Origin: Arthrobacter glacialis
GTDB taxonomy: Bacteria > Actinomycetota > Actinomycetes > Actinomycetales > Micrococcaceae
Assembly (NCBI RefSeq): GCF_002909445.1
Contig: NZ_PPXC01000008.1
Location: 62,001 to 126,000 of the forward strand
DNA length: 64,000 nt
Direction of reading: 5' to 3'
The translations under genes were made by a program, and so were the position numbers. How positions within the stretch are numbered: the first letter of the stretch is position 1; each line of letters opens with the position of its first letter. Under the pieces are notes generated by a model. It was not told the origin of the DNA, searched no databases, and worked only from the letters and a program-made list of their open reading frames with translations. Positions 15,068 to 22,852 of this stretch are shown piece after piece.

Positions 15068-15698
15068 TTGGAGAAGGAAAAGGGCAAGCTCGTCGGGTAT
15101 GCACGAGTATCGACCACGAGTATCGACCAGGACACAAGACACCGATCGGCAAACCACCGATCTGCTCGGCGCCGGAGACCGCCACGATGACCTCTACGCC
15201 GACCACGGAGTAAGCGGAGCCAGGAACAGCCGACCCGGATTCGAAAAGGCCCCGGAAGCTCTCCATGACGGCGACACCCTCGTCATCACCACCCTGGACG
15301 GACTCGGCCGCTCAACCACCAACATGCTAGGCCTTGCTAAAGCGCTGCGGCAGCGAGGAATCGGGCTGCGGATACTGCGCCTGGGCGGCGGCGACGTCGA
15401 TACCGGCACCCCCATGGGCTCAATGGTCTTCACGGTCATGTCCGCCCTGGCACAAATGGAACTCGACATCAAACACGAACGCATCACCGATTCAGTATCC
15501 AAACGCCGCGCCGCCGGCAAAGACCTCGGCGGGCGACGGGCACGCTTCACCAACAGCCAAATCGAAAACGCTCTACGCCTCATCAACGCCGGCCAGCCAG
15601 CAACCCATGTTGCCCGGGACCTTGGCATGTCCAGAGCAACCCTCTACCGACGGATCGCAGAACTCGGAGCCCAACACTGGATCAACACCCAAAACTAA
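15068..15698 (+). pseudogene. Serine recombinase (resolvase/invertase), frameshifted by a 13-bp duplication
   Basis: A Tn3-type resolvase of about 206 residues when repaired. The original frame starts near TTG 15068 and reads KGKLVGYARVST, with the catalytic serine in RVST. A 13-bp tandem duplication then shifts the frame; dropping one copy restores GYARVSTRTQDTDRQTTDLL and joins the rest: DHGVSGARNSRPGF, DTLVITTLDGLGRS, the long dimer helix and a C-terminal helix-turn-helix (DLGMSRATLYRRIAELG). As it stands, the downstream frame can only begin at ATG 15099 (MHEYRPRVST), keeping the serine but losing the first beta strand. Probably inactive. It is one of several recombination relics between 14.7 and 20.1 kb. 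Confidence 0.8.
15102..15127. repeat. 13-bp tandem duplication in the resolvase gene
   Basis: CACGAGTATCGAC occurs twice in direct succession, at 15102 to 15114 and 15115 to 15127. Thirteen is not a multiple of three, so the second copy shifts the reading frame. Removing either copy restores a normal resolvase N-terminus. Confidence 0.9.
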
Positions 15699-15760
15699 CC
15701 ACTCACGCAACCCCGGTCTAGGTATCAGACCAGCTACTTGTCGGGTAGGGACAGCTCTAG

Positions 15761-15967
15761 GAGTACCGGGCCAATGAACGCCTCAATCGCGAGCTTGGAA
15801 GTCGGACAGACGTGGACGGGATCTTCCCCGACAGGAACTCCCTCATCCTACAATCCCAGACCGTCGGCACCCCAGCCACGAAGGAGGCTGAAACGATCAC
15901 CGACATGGCGCTCAGAACCCAAACAAACCCCGGATCACGTATCAACTGTGTTACGCCACACATTTAG
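15761..15967 (+). pseudogene. IS256-family transposase, decayed C-terminal fragment
   Basis: Starting at 15761 the frame reads EYRANERLNRELGSRTDVDG then IFPDRNSL, which matches the third catalytic block of IS256-type transposases (ERLNRE with the catalytic E, RTDV, IFP). Beyond this the similarity fades and the frame ends at 15965. No upstream part of the transposase is visible. It differs from the copy at 1292, so it is a separate, older element. It marks the left border of the cupredoxin-sortase cluster. Confidence 0.6.
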
Positions 15968-16144
15968 TCTTGACCAGACGACTTCCTTCGGACATCATGG
16001 AGCCAATTGGGTTGGTTATTCCGCTAGTCCCCGGCGGGCAGTCCTTGAGCGCAGGTGAGATGAATAGCGCGTGAGGGGGTTGTTTCCTGATGGGCGCGCC
16101 ATCTGGCGGGTGCGGGACAACATTCCTTATTGAAGGGGATTGTC

Positions 16145-16540
16145 ATGAGAGCGATCAACCGTATTCTGGCCCTAGCTGGAATCGTATCGTTGGCGGCCAT
16201 CGCCGGCTGCGCAGCTCAGGAAGGGGACTCTTTCACCCCGCCGCCCGCGGCCAGCTCCGCTGCCCCGTCGGCTGACGGATCGGCGCAGGCTGGTGAGGCG
16301 GATATCACGATTCTGGACTTCGCCTATGAGGTTCCGGAGTCGGTTAAGCCGACGGCGATGGTGACGGTAACGAACGCTGACATCGCCCCGCACACGCTGA
16401 CTGTTAAGGACAAGGGCGGATTCGACATTGAGGTCCCGGGCGGGGCAACGGTGACCTTCCAGGCCCCGGATGCCCCGGGTGAGTACAAAATTATTTGCAG
16501 CTTCCATCCGCAGATGAACGGGACGCTGGTCGTGAAATGA
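16145..16540 (+). CDS. Cupredoxin-domain lipoprotein
   Basis: A 131-residue lipoprotein: lipobox IAGC with lipidated C22, a Ser/Ala/Pro linker to about residue 50, then one plastocyanin/azurin-type cupredoxin domain. All four type 1 copper ligands are visible: H83 (APHTL), C118 (IICSF), H121 and M124 (HPQMNG). It would sit on the outer face of the membrane and pass single electrons or hold copper. ATG 16145 has an AAGGGGA site five bases upstream. Its stop overlaps the next start by ATGA. It opens a six-gene surface cluster and is a distant relative of the cupredoxin at its other end (19432). Confidence 0.85.
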   Translation: MRAINRILALAGIVSLAAIAGCAAQEGDSFTPPPAASSAAPSADGSAQAGEADITILDFAYEVPESVKPTAMVTVTNADIAPHTLTVKDKGGFDIEVPGGATVTFQAPDAPGEYKIICSFHPQMNGTLVVK

Positions 16541-17019
16541 CCCGAGAAATGAGCCGGCCGGAACTAGAATCGCATCTACGGTTTCTGTGGGTGCTGCGTG
16601 TCGGTGTCGCGGCGGGCCTGGTGGTCAGTGCCGTGATCCATGTCCAGCTCGCCCCGGGCTACCAGCAGGGTGCCCCGGGCGGACTCGGGCAAGGCACCTT
16701 GTTTCTGATCCAGGCCGGAGCCGCGGTCCTGGCCTCGGTGTTCGTACTAGTCACGGGCTCGCGCACCGCTTTCGCGGCCGCCGCCGTAGTTGCGTTGTCG
16801 TCTCTGGTCGCGGTCATCCTGTACCGGTATGTCCAGGTCCCGGCTATTGGGCCGCTGCCCTCAATGTATGAGCCGGTTTGGTACGCGGCCAAGGTTATAT
16901 CGGCAGTCGCTGAAGCGGTCGCCGGGGCCCTGGCGGTGGCCGGTTACGCCCTGCTGCGCAAGAACCAGTCGGGATCGGGGACGGCTACTCGGGGCCGCCG
17001 TGGCGCCTCGACTAATTGA
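16537..17019 (+). CDS. Four-helix integral membrane protein
   Basis: A 160-residue protein with four hydrophobic segments, at about residues 17 to 35, 55 to 75, 80 to 98 and 117 to 137, and a basic C-terminal tail. I do not recognise a catalytic motif. The ATG at 16537 overlaps the stop of the cupredoxin gene by four bases, so the two are translationally coupled, which suggests the membrane protein is a partner of the cupredoxin. A histidine in the first helix (VIHVQLAPGY) and tyrosines in the third could matter for redox or metal handling, but that is speculation. Confidence 0.7.
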   Translation: MTREMSRPELESHLRFLWVLRVGVAAGLVVSAVIHVQLAPGYQQGAPGGLGQGTLFLIQAGAAVLASVFVLVTGSRTAFAAAAVVALSSLVAVILYRYVQVPAIGPLPSMYEPVWYAAKVISAVAEAVAGALAVAGYALLRKNQSGSGTATRGRRGASTN

Positions 17020-17184
17020 ACCAGACAGATCACGGCCACCTGAACACCCACGCCTCTCTGGCCTACCTGAATCATGTGGCGCAATTCACGTTCTTACCCA
17101 TCCTTTTCTGGTAGCGTCTCGAAGTACCGGGATCCCATCCCCGGCGAGCCAACATCACACGAATGGGTATGAGGAGATTTTTCG

Positions 17185-17958
17185 ATGAAAAAGACACTTC
17201 GCTTTATGGCTGTTTCCACCTTCGCTTTGGCCGCTCTGGCCCTTTCCGGTTCCCCCGCGATGGCAGCGGATCAGTCTTACCAGTCGACCTTGGGCCAGCT
17301 CAACGGCAGCGCAGGCGCCGGCACCATCACAGTTGATGTCACGGGCAACCAGGCCCACGTTGTTCTGAAAGTTTCGGGTATGCCGGCGACGTTCATGGAC
17401 GCCCCGTACCCGCACGTCCAGCACATCCACGGCGGCAAGCAAGGCACCTGCCCGGACCCTTCGGCCGACAAGGACGGCGACCAGGTCATCTCCACCACTG
17501 AAGGTGACCCGTTCTATGGCCCCATCGTCACCACGCTGTCCACCAGCGGCGACACCAGCCCCGCAGCAGGCCTTGACCTCAAGGTTGGTGGCCAGGGCGC
17601 CGCGTACACCGTTGACCGCACGTTCGAACTGAACCCCGAAACCCAGGCGGCCCTGAAAGCGGGCACCGCCGTGGTCGTCGTCCACGGCCTTGACCCCGCC
17701 ACGCTCAGCGCGGCAGGTCAGGCCGCCAAGAGCGACCTTGCACCGACCCTTCCACTTGCCGCCACTTCCCCCGCCTTGTGCGGGACCTTGCAGGCCGGCC
17801 AGATGAAGATGCCGGCAGGCGGCGCTGACACCGGCGTGACCGCCGAATCCGGCACCGACACCGGAGCCCTCGCTATCGGCGGAGGTTTGGCTCTGATCGC
17901 CCTCGCCGGCGGAGCTTACGTCATCCGCCGCCGCCGCAGCAGCGAATCAGCAGCCTAA
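17185..17958 (+). CDS. CHRD-domain surface protein with C-terminal membrane anchor
   Basis: A 257-residue exported protein. The signal peptide ends near AMAA-DQ (residue 28). Residues about 32 to 195 resemble the CHRD domain: VTGNQAHVVLKVSGMP, then a His-rich turn PYPHVQHIHGGKQGTCP and the paired-strand core. A low-complexity linker (AGGADTGVTAESGTDTG) leads to a hydrophobic helix and RRRRSSESAA, the layout of a sortase substrate, although the threonine-glycine motif is TDTG and not LPxTG. GGAGATTTTTCG precedes the ATG at 17185. The sortase gene follows 25 bases later, so this is its likely substrate. What CHRD domains bind in bacteria is not established; the histidine cluster hints at metal. 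Confidence 0.75.
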   Translation: MKKTLRFMAVSTFALAALALSGSPAMAADQSYQSTLGQLNGSAGAGTITVDVTGNQAHVVLKVSGMPATFMDAPYPHVQHIHGGKQGTCPDPSADKDGDQVISTTEGDPFYGPIVTTLSTSGDTSPAAGLDLKVGGQGAAYTVDRTFELNPETQAALKAGTAVVVVHGLDPATLSAAGQAAKSDLAPTLPLAATSPALCGTLQAGQMKMPAGGADTGVTAESGTDTGALAIGGGLALIALAGGAYVIRRRRSSESAA

Positions 17959-17983
17959 GCAAGGGCTGACTGGACCCATCACT

Positions 17984-18691
17984 GTGACACTCATGAATCC
18001 CGGCCACCGCAGAGGCCCCCTGGCCTCTGCGGTGGCCGGGATTCTGCTCCTGCTCACCGTGGCAGGCTGCGGCGCAGGAAACAACGGAACGCCCGACGAC
18101 AGCTCCCCAACTTCCGCTTCCGCCTCATCTCCGGTATCACCCGGCATGTCCGCGGCTCCGACACCTGCTACAGCCACCCCGCCGCCCGTTGCCGCCGTGG
18201 CGTCCCCGCCCGCACAACAGCTTTCGCCGGTGATGAACGCGTCGGCACCCGTCACCCTGACCATTGCCTCAATCGGGGTTCGGACGGACCTTCTCCACTT
18301 AGGGCTGCGGGAGAACGGCTCCCTAGAAGTACCGGAAGACACCGGTGACGGCGCACCCGCCAGCTGGTACAACGGCTCCCCCACACCCGGTGAACGGGGA
18401 CCCTCCGTGATGCTCGGTCACGTCAACGCCTTCGGCGGGAACACCGGGGTGTTCGCGGACCTCCGGAAGCTCAAAAACGGCGACGAAATCAACGTGTCCC
18501 GAACCGACGGCAGCATCGCCGTGTTTATCGTTGACCGCGGAGCCCTCTACAGCAAGAACGAATTCCCCACCCTTGAGGTCTACGGGAACACAAAATTCGC
18601 TGAACTCCGGCTCGTTACCTGCGACGGCTACGACCCCGCCACAGGCCTCTTCGACGACAACTACGTCATCTACGCCAAACTCAAAACCTGA
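17984..18691 (+). CDS. Class F sortase, lipoprotein-anchored
   Basis: A 235-residue sortase. The N-terminal signal ends in a lipobox (TVAGC, C29), then a Pro/Ser/Ala linker to about residue 88 and the sortase barrel. The catalytic H146 (LGHVNAF) and C213 (LVTCDGY) are in place. The arginine expected near the last strand is not obvious: the segment reads TGLFDDNYVIYAKL. Such sortases cut a threonine-glycine motif and join the protein to the cell wall or to another protein. Either GTG 17984 or ATG 17993 may be the start. It lies directly after the CHRD protein, its likely substrate, and before a His-rich lipoprotein. Lipid anchoring in place of a membrane helix is less usual. Confidence 0.8.
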   Translation: MTLMNPGHRRGPLASAVAGILLLLTVAGCGAGNNGTPDDSSPTSASASSPVSPGMSAAPTPATATPPPVAAVASPPAQQLSPVMNASAPVTLTIASIGVRTDLLHLGLRENGSLEVPEDTGDGAPASWYNGSPTPGERGPSVMLGHVNAFGGNTGVFADLRKLKNGDEINVSRTDGSIAVFIVDRGALYSKNEFPTLEVYGNTKFAELRLVTCDGYDPATGLFDDNYVIYAKLKT

Positions 18692-18739
18692 CAACGGCTC
18701 TCGCCTGCAGAAGCAGGAGAGGGCACGGATGGATAAGAA

Positions 18740-19381
18740 ATGAAGAATCGAAACCAGGCCCTGGCCGCCCTGGCCGTAGCATCGATGCTGCTCTCCGGAT
18801 GCGCCGCAGCTACCGGGTCCGTTTCCGCCCCGTCAGCGGTTTCGGCGACGGCCCCGTCCGCAGCGTCACCCGAAGCAGGGCACACTGACAGCCAGGGCGG
18901 CGGGCATCACGGCGGGGGTACGTCCTCGCCCGGTGCCACCAAGGACGGGCCCAGCGATGCTGCCCTGATGGTCTGCGGGGACCAGCCGATGGACAGGCTC
19001 ACGTCCATCCTGAACCTGAAGGAGGACCCGCACACCATCAACGACTGGGCCAACAATACCTTCACCTGCACCTACCACTTGAACGAGGGCGCACTGACAA
19101 TCTCAGTCCATGAGGCCGTCGACAAGGCGTCCGCCCTAACCTACTTCAACGCGATGCAGGCCCTGGCCAAAGACGCCTCACCCATCGAAGGCCTCACGAA
19201 CCTCGGCTTCCCGGCCTACGAAACCGACGACGGATCAGCGGTGTTCCAAAAAGATGCTTTCGTCCTGCACGTGGACGCCACAGACCTGCCCGCAACCATT
19301 GGACCGGAGAACATCACCAGGAACGCCCTTGCCTACCAGCTCTCCTCCACCATCCTCGCCTGCTGGATCGAACACCCCTGA
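18740..19381 (+). CDS. His/Gly-rich lipoprotein of unknown function
   Basis: A 213-residue lipoprotein: lipobox LLSGC with lipidated C21, then a Ser/Ala linker with a possible metal-binding stretch (GHTDSQGGGHHGGG, about residues 47 to 60), then a globular domain of about 140 residues containing cysteines in LMVCGDQ, FTCTYH and LACWIE. I do not recognise the domain; its mix of short strands and helices recalls the DUF3558-like lipoproteins of actinobacteria, but I would not insist. ATG 18740 follows GGATAAGAA. It sits between a class F sortase and a cupredoxin and is probably part of the same surface system. Confidence 0.65.
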   Translation: MKNRNQALAALAVASMLLSGCAAATGSVSAPSAVSATAPSAASPEAGHTDSQGGGHHGGGTSSPGATKDGPSDAALMVCGDQPMDRLTSILNLKEDPHTINDWANNTFTCTYHLNEGALTISVHEAVDKASALTYFNAMQALAKDASPIEGLTNLGFPAYETDDGSAVFQKDAFVLHVDATDLPATIGPENITRNALAYQLSSTILACWIEHP

Positions 19382-19431
19382 CCCCATGCGCAACCCGACA
19401 CCCATTTTCGGTGCCCATGAAAGGTTCACCC

Positions 19432-19881
19432 ATGAAAGCAAACACCAGAACCGGTAGCAGGATCGGACTTGCGGCAGCAATAGCAGTGCTGGCCCTGTCC
19501 GGCTGCGGAAACCCCGGCACCTCCGGGGCAGACACAACAGCCTCGCCCACACCAGCGGAACAATTCCAGTCACCTCCTTCCACCACCACAGACACCTCTC
19601 CCTCAACCTCCGGCCCGGGCACAACACTCGCGGCGGCCCCGGAGAAAATACTGATCAAGGGCTTCAAATACCAGGGAACGGAAACCGTGAGCCCCGGAGC
19701 CGAGATCACCGTCACCAACGAAGACATCGAAGCGCACACCATCACCGCTGACACCGCCAACGCGTTCGACGTCAATATCCAGGTCGGTACCACCACCTTC
19801 ACCGCCCCCACCGAACCCGGGGCCTACCCTTACCACTGCAACTTCCACGGCAACATGAAAGGCACCCTCACCGTGAAATAA
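19432..19881 (+). CDS. Second cupredoxin-domain lipoprotein
   Basis: A 149-residue lipoprotein with lipobox ALSGC (C25), a Thr/Ser/Pro linker to about residue 68 and one cupredoxin domain. The type 1 copper ligands are H102 (EAHTI), C136 (YPYHCNFHG), H139 and M142 (NMKG). An extra histidine next to the ligand cysteine (YHCNFH) is typical of the plastocyanin-like actinobacterial group. I choose ATG 19432 because AAAGG lies just upstream; earlier GTG 19411 and ATG 19417 lack a good site. It closes the surface cluster; a Tn3-family end begins 12 bases after its stop. Confidence 0.85.
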   Translation: MKANTRTGSRIGLAAAIAVLALSGCGNPGTSGADTTASPTPAEQFQSPPSTTTDTSPSTSGPGTTLAAAPEKILIKGFKYQGTETVSPGAEITVTNEDIEAHTITADTANAFDVNIQVGTTTFTAPTEPGAYPYHCNFHGNMKGTLTVK

Positions 19882-19893
19882 CTCCCGGCAGAA

Positions 19894-19929
19894 GGGGTCG
19901 CCGCAGAAAACGGAAAATCGTACGCTAAG
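19894..19929. repeat. Tn3-family terminal inverted repeat
   Basis: The stretch starts GGGGTCGCCGCAGAAAACGG and ends ACGCTAAG. This is the 38-bp type terminal repeat of Tn3-family transposons (GGGG at the outer edge, a central AGAAAACGGAAAAT and a closing TAAG). Directly inside it lies the 3' end of a Tn3 transposase gene, as expected. The partner repeat is not seen in the window. Confidence 0.8.
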
Positions 19930-20122
19930 GCCGTCTGCCGTGACTCAGGGGTCTGAATTTGCCTGTGCCGGGCATGGCGGTGTTGCGCCAGGTGTGGTCG
20001 CCAGTGAGGTTGATGTGTTCCCAGCCCAGTGGTGAGAGGTATTGAAGGAGAGCTTCACGGGCTTCGTGGTCGTGACTGCCGAGTGCATGTGCGGCTCTTT
20101 CGAGGTAGACAGTGTTCCAGAT
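19925..20122 (-). pseudogene. Tn3-family transposase, C-terminal fragment
   Basis: On the minus strand the frame ending at TAG 19925 reads IWNTVYLERAAHALGSH, then LLQYLSPLGWEHINLTGDH and WRNTAMPGTGKFRPL. This is the C-terminal end of a Tn3-type (DDE_Tnp_Tn3) transposase. About 65 of nearly 1000 residues remain; the rest, which should extend to higher coordinates, is replaced by the deaminase region from about 20125. It has no start and cannot function. With the terminal repeat it marks the right border of the cupredoxin-sortase cluster. Confidence 0.75.
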
Positions 20123-20225
20123 ACATCATCGGGCAAGGCGACGTTGGCGCTTACACGTGACTGTCCCGCAGAGGGTTCCCGTATCGGGCAAAGTCGTTGC
20201 GCTACCGCTCAGAAGTGAAGGCGAA

Positions 20226-20939
20226 TCAGGCAACTTCAAATGCGACTACGCCGACCTCATCTTCATCGGAGAGCGCAGGATAGTGAGAACGAAGTCCGCG
20301 GCGAAACTCCTCGACGGATGTTCCGGGTGCAAGACCAGCTTGTTCAGCTGTCATTTTATCGAGCTGATAGTACAGAACCTCTGTCACCCTCCCATCCAGT
20401 GTTCGATGCTCGGCGTCGTCCTCAAAAACGAAGGTGTGCGGCCCCAGAGTCACCGGATCATCAAAGCGAACGGTCGTTACCTTAGTTCCGTTCGCGACAA
20501 CGTCGTAGTAACGCTTGTTGAATCTCAGTAAGCGATGAGAATCTGCATCCGGGAAGAAATACGTGTCTGGGAGCATCTTTCGAATCGGGCGCATCTTCGG
20601 GCCGTTATCTGTCGGCACAGCCACCATGAGGTCAGGGTGAATGTCCAACATAGCTTGTCGGCATCTCCCGCACGGCGATATCAGCCCACGTCCACCATCG
20701 CCGGCAGCAGCCATCGTTATCAACGGTCCGGCATCCGCTGTAGCAGCGATCCCCATGACGACCAACTCGGCGCACGGTCCGCCCGTGAAGTGGTAAACAT
20801 TCACAGCACGATGAATAACGCCGTTCGTATCCATCGCCGCAGCCGCTACCGTATGGTTTTTGTCTGCTCCGAGCGTCGCTGCTAGTTCTTCGGCTGCCTC
20901 AATGACTCTCAATTCTGATTCAAATGGGTCCATGAACAA
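20226..20939 (-). CDS. Cytidine deaminase-like domain fused to an ASCH domain
   Basis: A 237-residue two-domain protein. Residues 10 to 120 form a cytidine/blasticidin-deaminase fold with zinc ligands C56 and E58 as the proton donor (GGPCAEL) and C90/C93 (SPCGRCRQ). Residues about 125 to 235 look like an ASCH domain (LLRFNKRYYDVVANGTKVTT, TLGPHTFVFEDD, VTEVLYYQLDKM). ASCH domains are thought to bind RNA or modified nucleotides, so the protein may deaminate a modified cytidine or a nucleoside antibiotic. CAE at the first motif is the form found in blasticidin-S deaminases and many bacterial cytidine deaminases. The start is ATG 20939 or 20933. It stands alone next to a Tn3 relic. Confidence 0.8.
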   Translation of the reverse strand: MFMDPFESELRVIEAAEELAATLGADKNHTVAAAAMDTNGVIHRAVNVYHFTGGPCAELVVMGIAATADAGPLITMAAAGDGGRGLISPCGRCRQAMLDIHPDLMVAVPTDNGPKMRPIRKMLPDTYFFPDADSHRLLRFNKRYYDVVANGTKVTTVRFDDPVTLGPHTFVFEDDAEHRTLDGRVTEVLYYQLDKMTAEQAGLAPGTSVEEFRRGLRSHYPALSDEDEVGVVAFEVA

Positions 20940-21098
20940 CAGTCTGCCGCACCGTGATTGTAATGCTGCGCATCAATCCCCCGACATTCAGATGGACATT
21001 GAATGAAAATCGTTGTCTGCCCTATGCCTGTCCCGTATGACGTTCGGTATCTGAGACTGGCGTCTTCCATCTTTGGCTGCGCGACTCGAGGCAGTTGG

Positions 21099-21821
21099 TT
21101 ACCAGGGGTTCAGTGTTGTCCCGCTGTCCAGCGGCCCGCGCCCAGCCAACCAAGCCATAAACAACCGACGACTATTGGAAGAATCAAGCCGCTCGGGGGC
21201 GGTTGCAAGCAACTGCGGAAGATCCCAGGCAACATACTCGTCCGGCCAATCCAAAGGGGTGTAGCCCAGTCCAAGGTCGACGTGGTGCATCTCCACCTCG
21301 CGGAGCCTGTGTGCCGGGCAACCAGCTACACCGTAGTGCCCTCCGCCGAGGAAGTGTCCATTGGGCCATCCTGCCGCAGTGGATTGCGTGAATATCTCTT
21401 CAAGACTGTCCATACTGGCTTGTAGGTCGGCGATGATCTCGCCAGCCGACCGCGTGGCCCCGTCTTCAATCTCGGTGCTGCGCTGTTGCTCCCCACTTTC
21501 GTATTTGGGAACATTATTGCCGCTCAGCGCACCTGACAGGCGGCGCGCATGGGCGTCAGCATTGCGAGCAAGATGGGTCAGTACATGGCCCACGGTCCAG
21601 GCTGGCAGACGACTTGGCGATTGGACGTCGGCGTCCGTCAGCTGGGCCATGCGGCGCATCAATCGCCCCTGCGCTTCACGGCACAGTCGGGACGCCATTT
21701 CCGGATTACTCTCAAGATCCACGAATGCATCAACCTTTCTTGGCCACTCGATCACAGACAACTCTGCCACAAGCACTCGCACCGACCTGGGTGGGCGGAC
21801 TCGATCCAGATAAAATATCAA
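21099..21821 (-). CDS. Maleylpyruvate isomerase-like (mycothiol-dependent, DinB-fold) protein
   Basis: Up to 240 residues. The core from about residue 43 is the MDMPI N-terminal, DinB-like helical bundle: WTVGHVLTHLARNADAH provides the first metal histidine and REVEMHHVDLGLGY the second pair. Members bind a divalent metal and use mycothiol to isomerise or detoxify small molecules; the substrate here is unknown. The true start is uncertain: the longest frame begins at 21821 but the family homology begins later, at GTG near 21758 or ATG near 21697. It faces the broken methyltransferase across a gap of about 100 bases. Confidence 0.75.
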   Translation of the reverse strand: MIFYLDRVRPPRSVRVLVAELSVIEWPRKVDAFVDLESNPEMASRLCREAQGRLMRRMAQLTDADVQSPSRLPAWTVGHVLTHLARNADAHARRLSGALSGNNVPKYESGEQQRSTEIEDGATRSAGEIIADLQASMDSLEEIFTQSTAAGWPNGHFLGGGHYGVAGCPAHRLREVEMHHVDLGLGYTPLDWPDEYVAWDLPQLLATAPERLDSSNSRRLFMAWLAGRGPLDSGTTLNPW

Positions 21822-21926
21822 ACGACCGCGCCTCGGTTCGTTTGACGCGCCAGATTCTTTACGCGGTTATGAGCGGACCTTGGGTATTCAAGACGGGTCT
21901 CCCCGGACACTAGTTAGGCTGAAGGC

Positions 21927-22708
21927 ATGAATCAGTTCCACAGTGCAACAACAGCTTCGAGCCACAGCGCTGTACTGCATGATGATGTTCGTCCGACATG
22001 GTCTGCGGAGGTGGTCTCGTGGCTATTAGGATCTCCACTGAGCGGCCAGCGACTGGCAGTCCTGGACCTAGGAGCCGGCACAGGACTAGGGACACGGGCC
22101 ATCGCAACACTCGGACACACCGTCACCGCGGTTGATACCTCCGCCGACATGTTGTCCGTGCTCCGAAAGTCCTGCGAGGAACCGCCACCGGAGTCGCTAA
22201 TCGCATCACGACTACTAGCGGATCGGCAGAACGCATCCCCCTGGGCGATCAGAGCGTCGACGCCACTATTTGCCTCCAAGCCTGGCACTGGGTCGAGCCC
22301 GAACAGGCAACAAATGAATGCGATCGTGTGCTCAAGCAGAACGGCATGATGGGCATGGCATGGCATACCTGGGACCGCACCAGCTCGTGGGTGCAGGCAC
22401 TGGCCGCAATTGTCGAACCGGACGGAACCCCTGCCGACCAAACGCTCAGCGTGCCTGGAGAGTTCGTCGAACGAGGCGCCTTTGAACGCAAGGAATTCCC
22501 TTTCAATCACGAGCTGACGGTCGAGCAACTCGTTCAACTTGCCAGCTCCTGGTCCTTCGTTGCGCAGAGATCAGACCGAAACGTCGTCTTAGCGAAAATC
22601 CGCGACCTGGGCGAAAAAGCCGAGTCTCTTCACACAGGACTTGTCAGATTCCCCCACATCACGGCCACCTTTCGTCTCAAACAGCCAGTACGAGGAGTCG
22701 TGGGTTAG
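21927..22708 (+). pseudogene. SAM-dependent methyltransferase, frameshifted
   Basis: The first frame has the class I methyltransferase core: HDDVRPTWSAEVVSWLLGSP, the SAM-binding LDLGAGTGLGTRAI and VTAVDTSADML. Around 22195 to 22215 the homology moves to another frame, which continues GSAERIPLGDQSVDATICLQ, AWHWVEP, DRVLKQNG and MAWHTWDRTSSWV to the stop at 22708. A single-base loss would explain it. Both pieces read well, so the damage is recent or a sequencing error. Repaired, the protein would have about 260 residues, a normal methyltransferase length. The substrate is unknown. Confidence 0.75.
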
Positions 22709-22765
22709 GCGGAACGAAAACTCATGACGACAGCTCACCGAACGCCGGAAACTTTCCCGCTGAAC

Positions 22766-22781
22766 GTTCCGCTTGCGGAGC
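22766..22781. repeat. Intergenic palindrome (GTTCCGCTTGCGGA), copy 2
   Basis: TCCGC-TT-GCGGA hairpin preceded by GTT, in the gap between the broken methyltransferase and the phosphotransferase gene. It differs from copies 1 and 3 only in the loop. Confidence 0.55.
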
Positions 22782-22852
22782 GGTAGAAGATGCCGTCCCT
22801 GGGAGTGGTAGGCAACAGTGGAATTACGGCGGGTTCCTGTTTGTAGAATCGA

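Noticed and set aside
14994-15698. A complete 234-residue resolvase starting at 14994
   Set aside because: The first 35 codons of that frame are noncoding repeat DNA and lack the first strand of the resolvase fold; the true start is in another frame and is separated by the 13-bp duplication.
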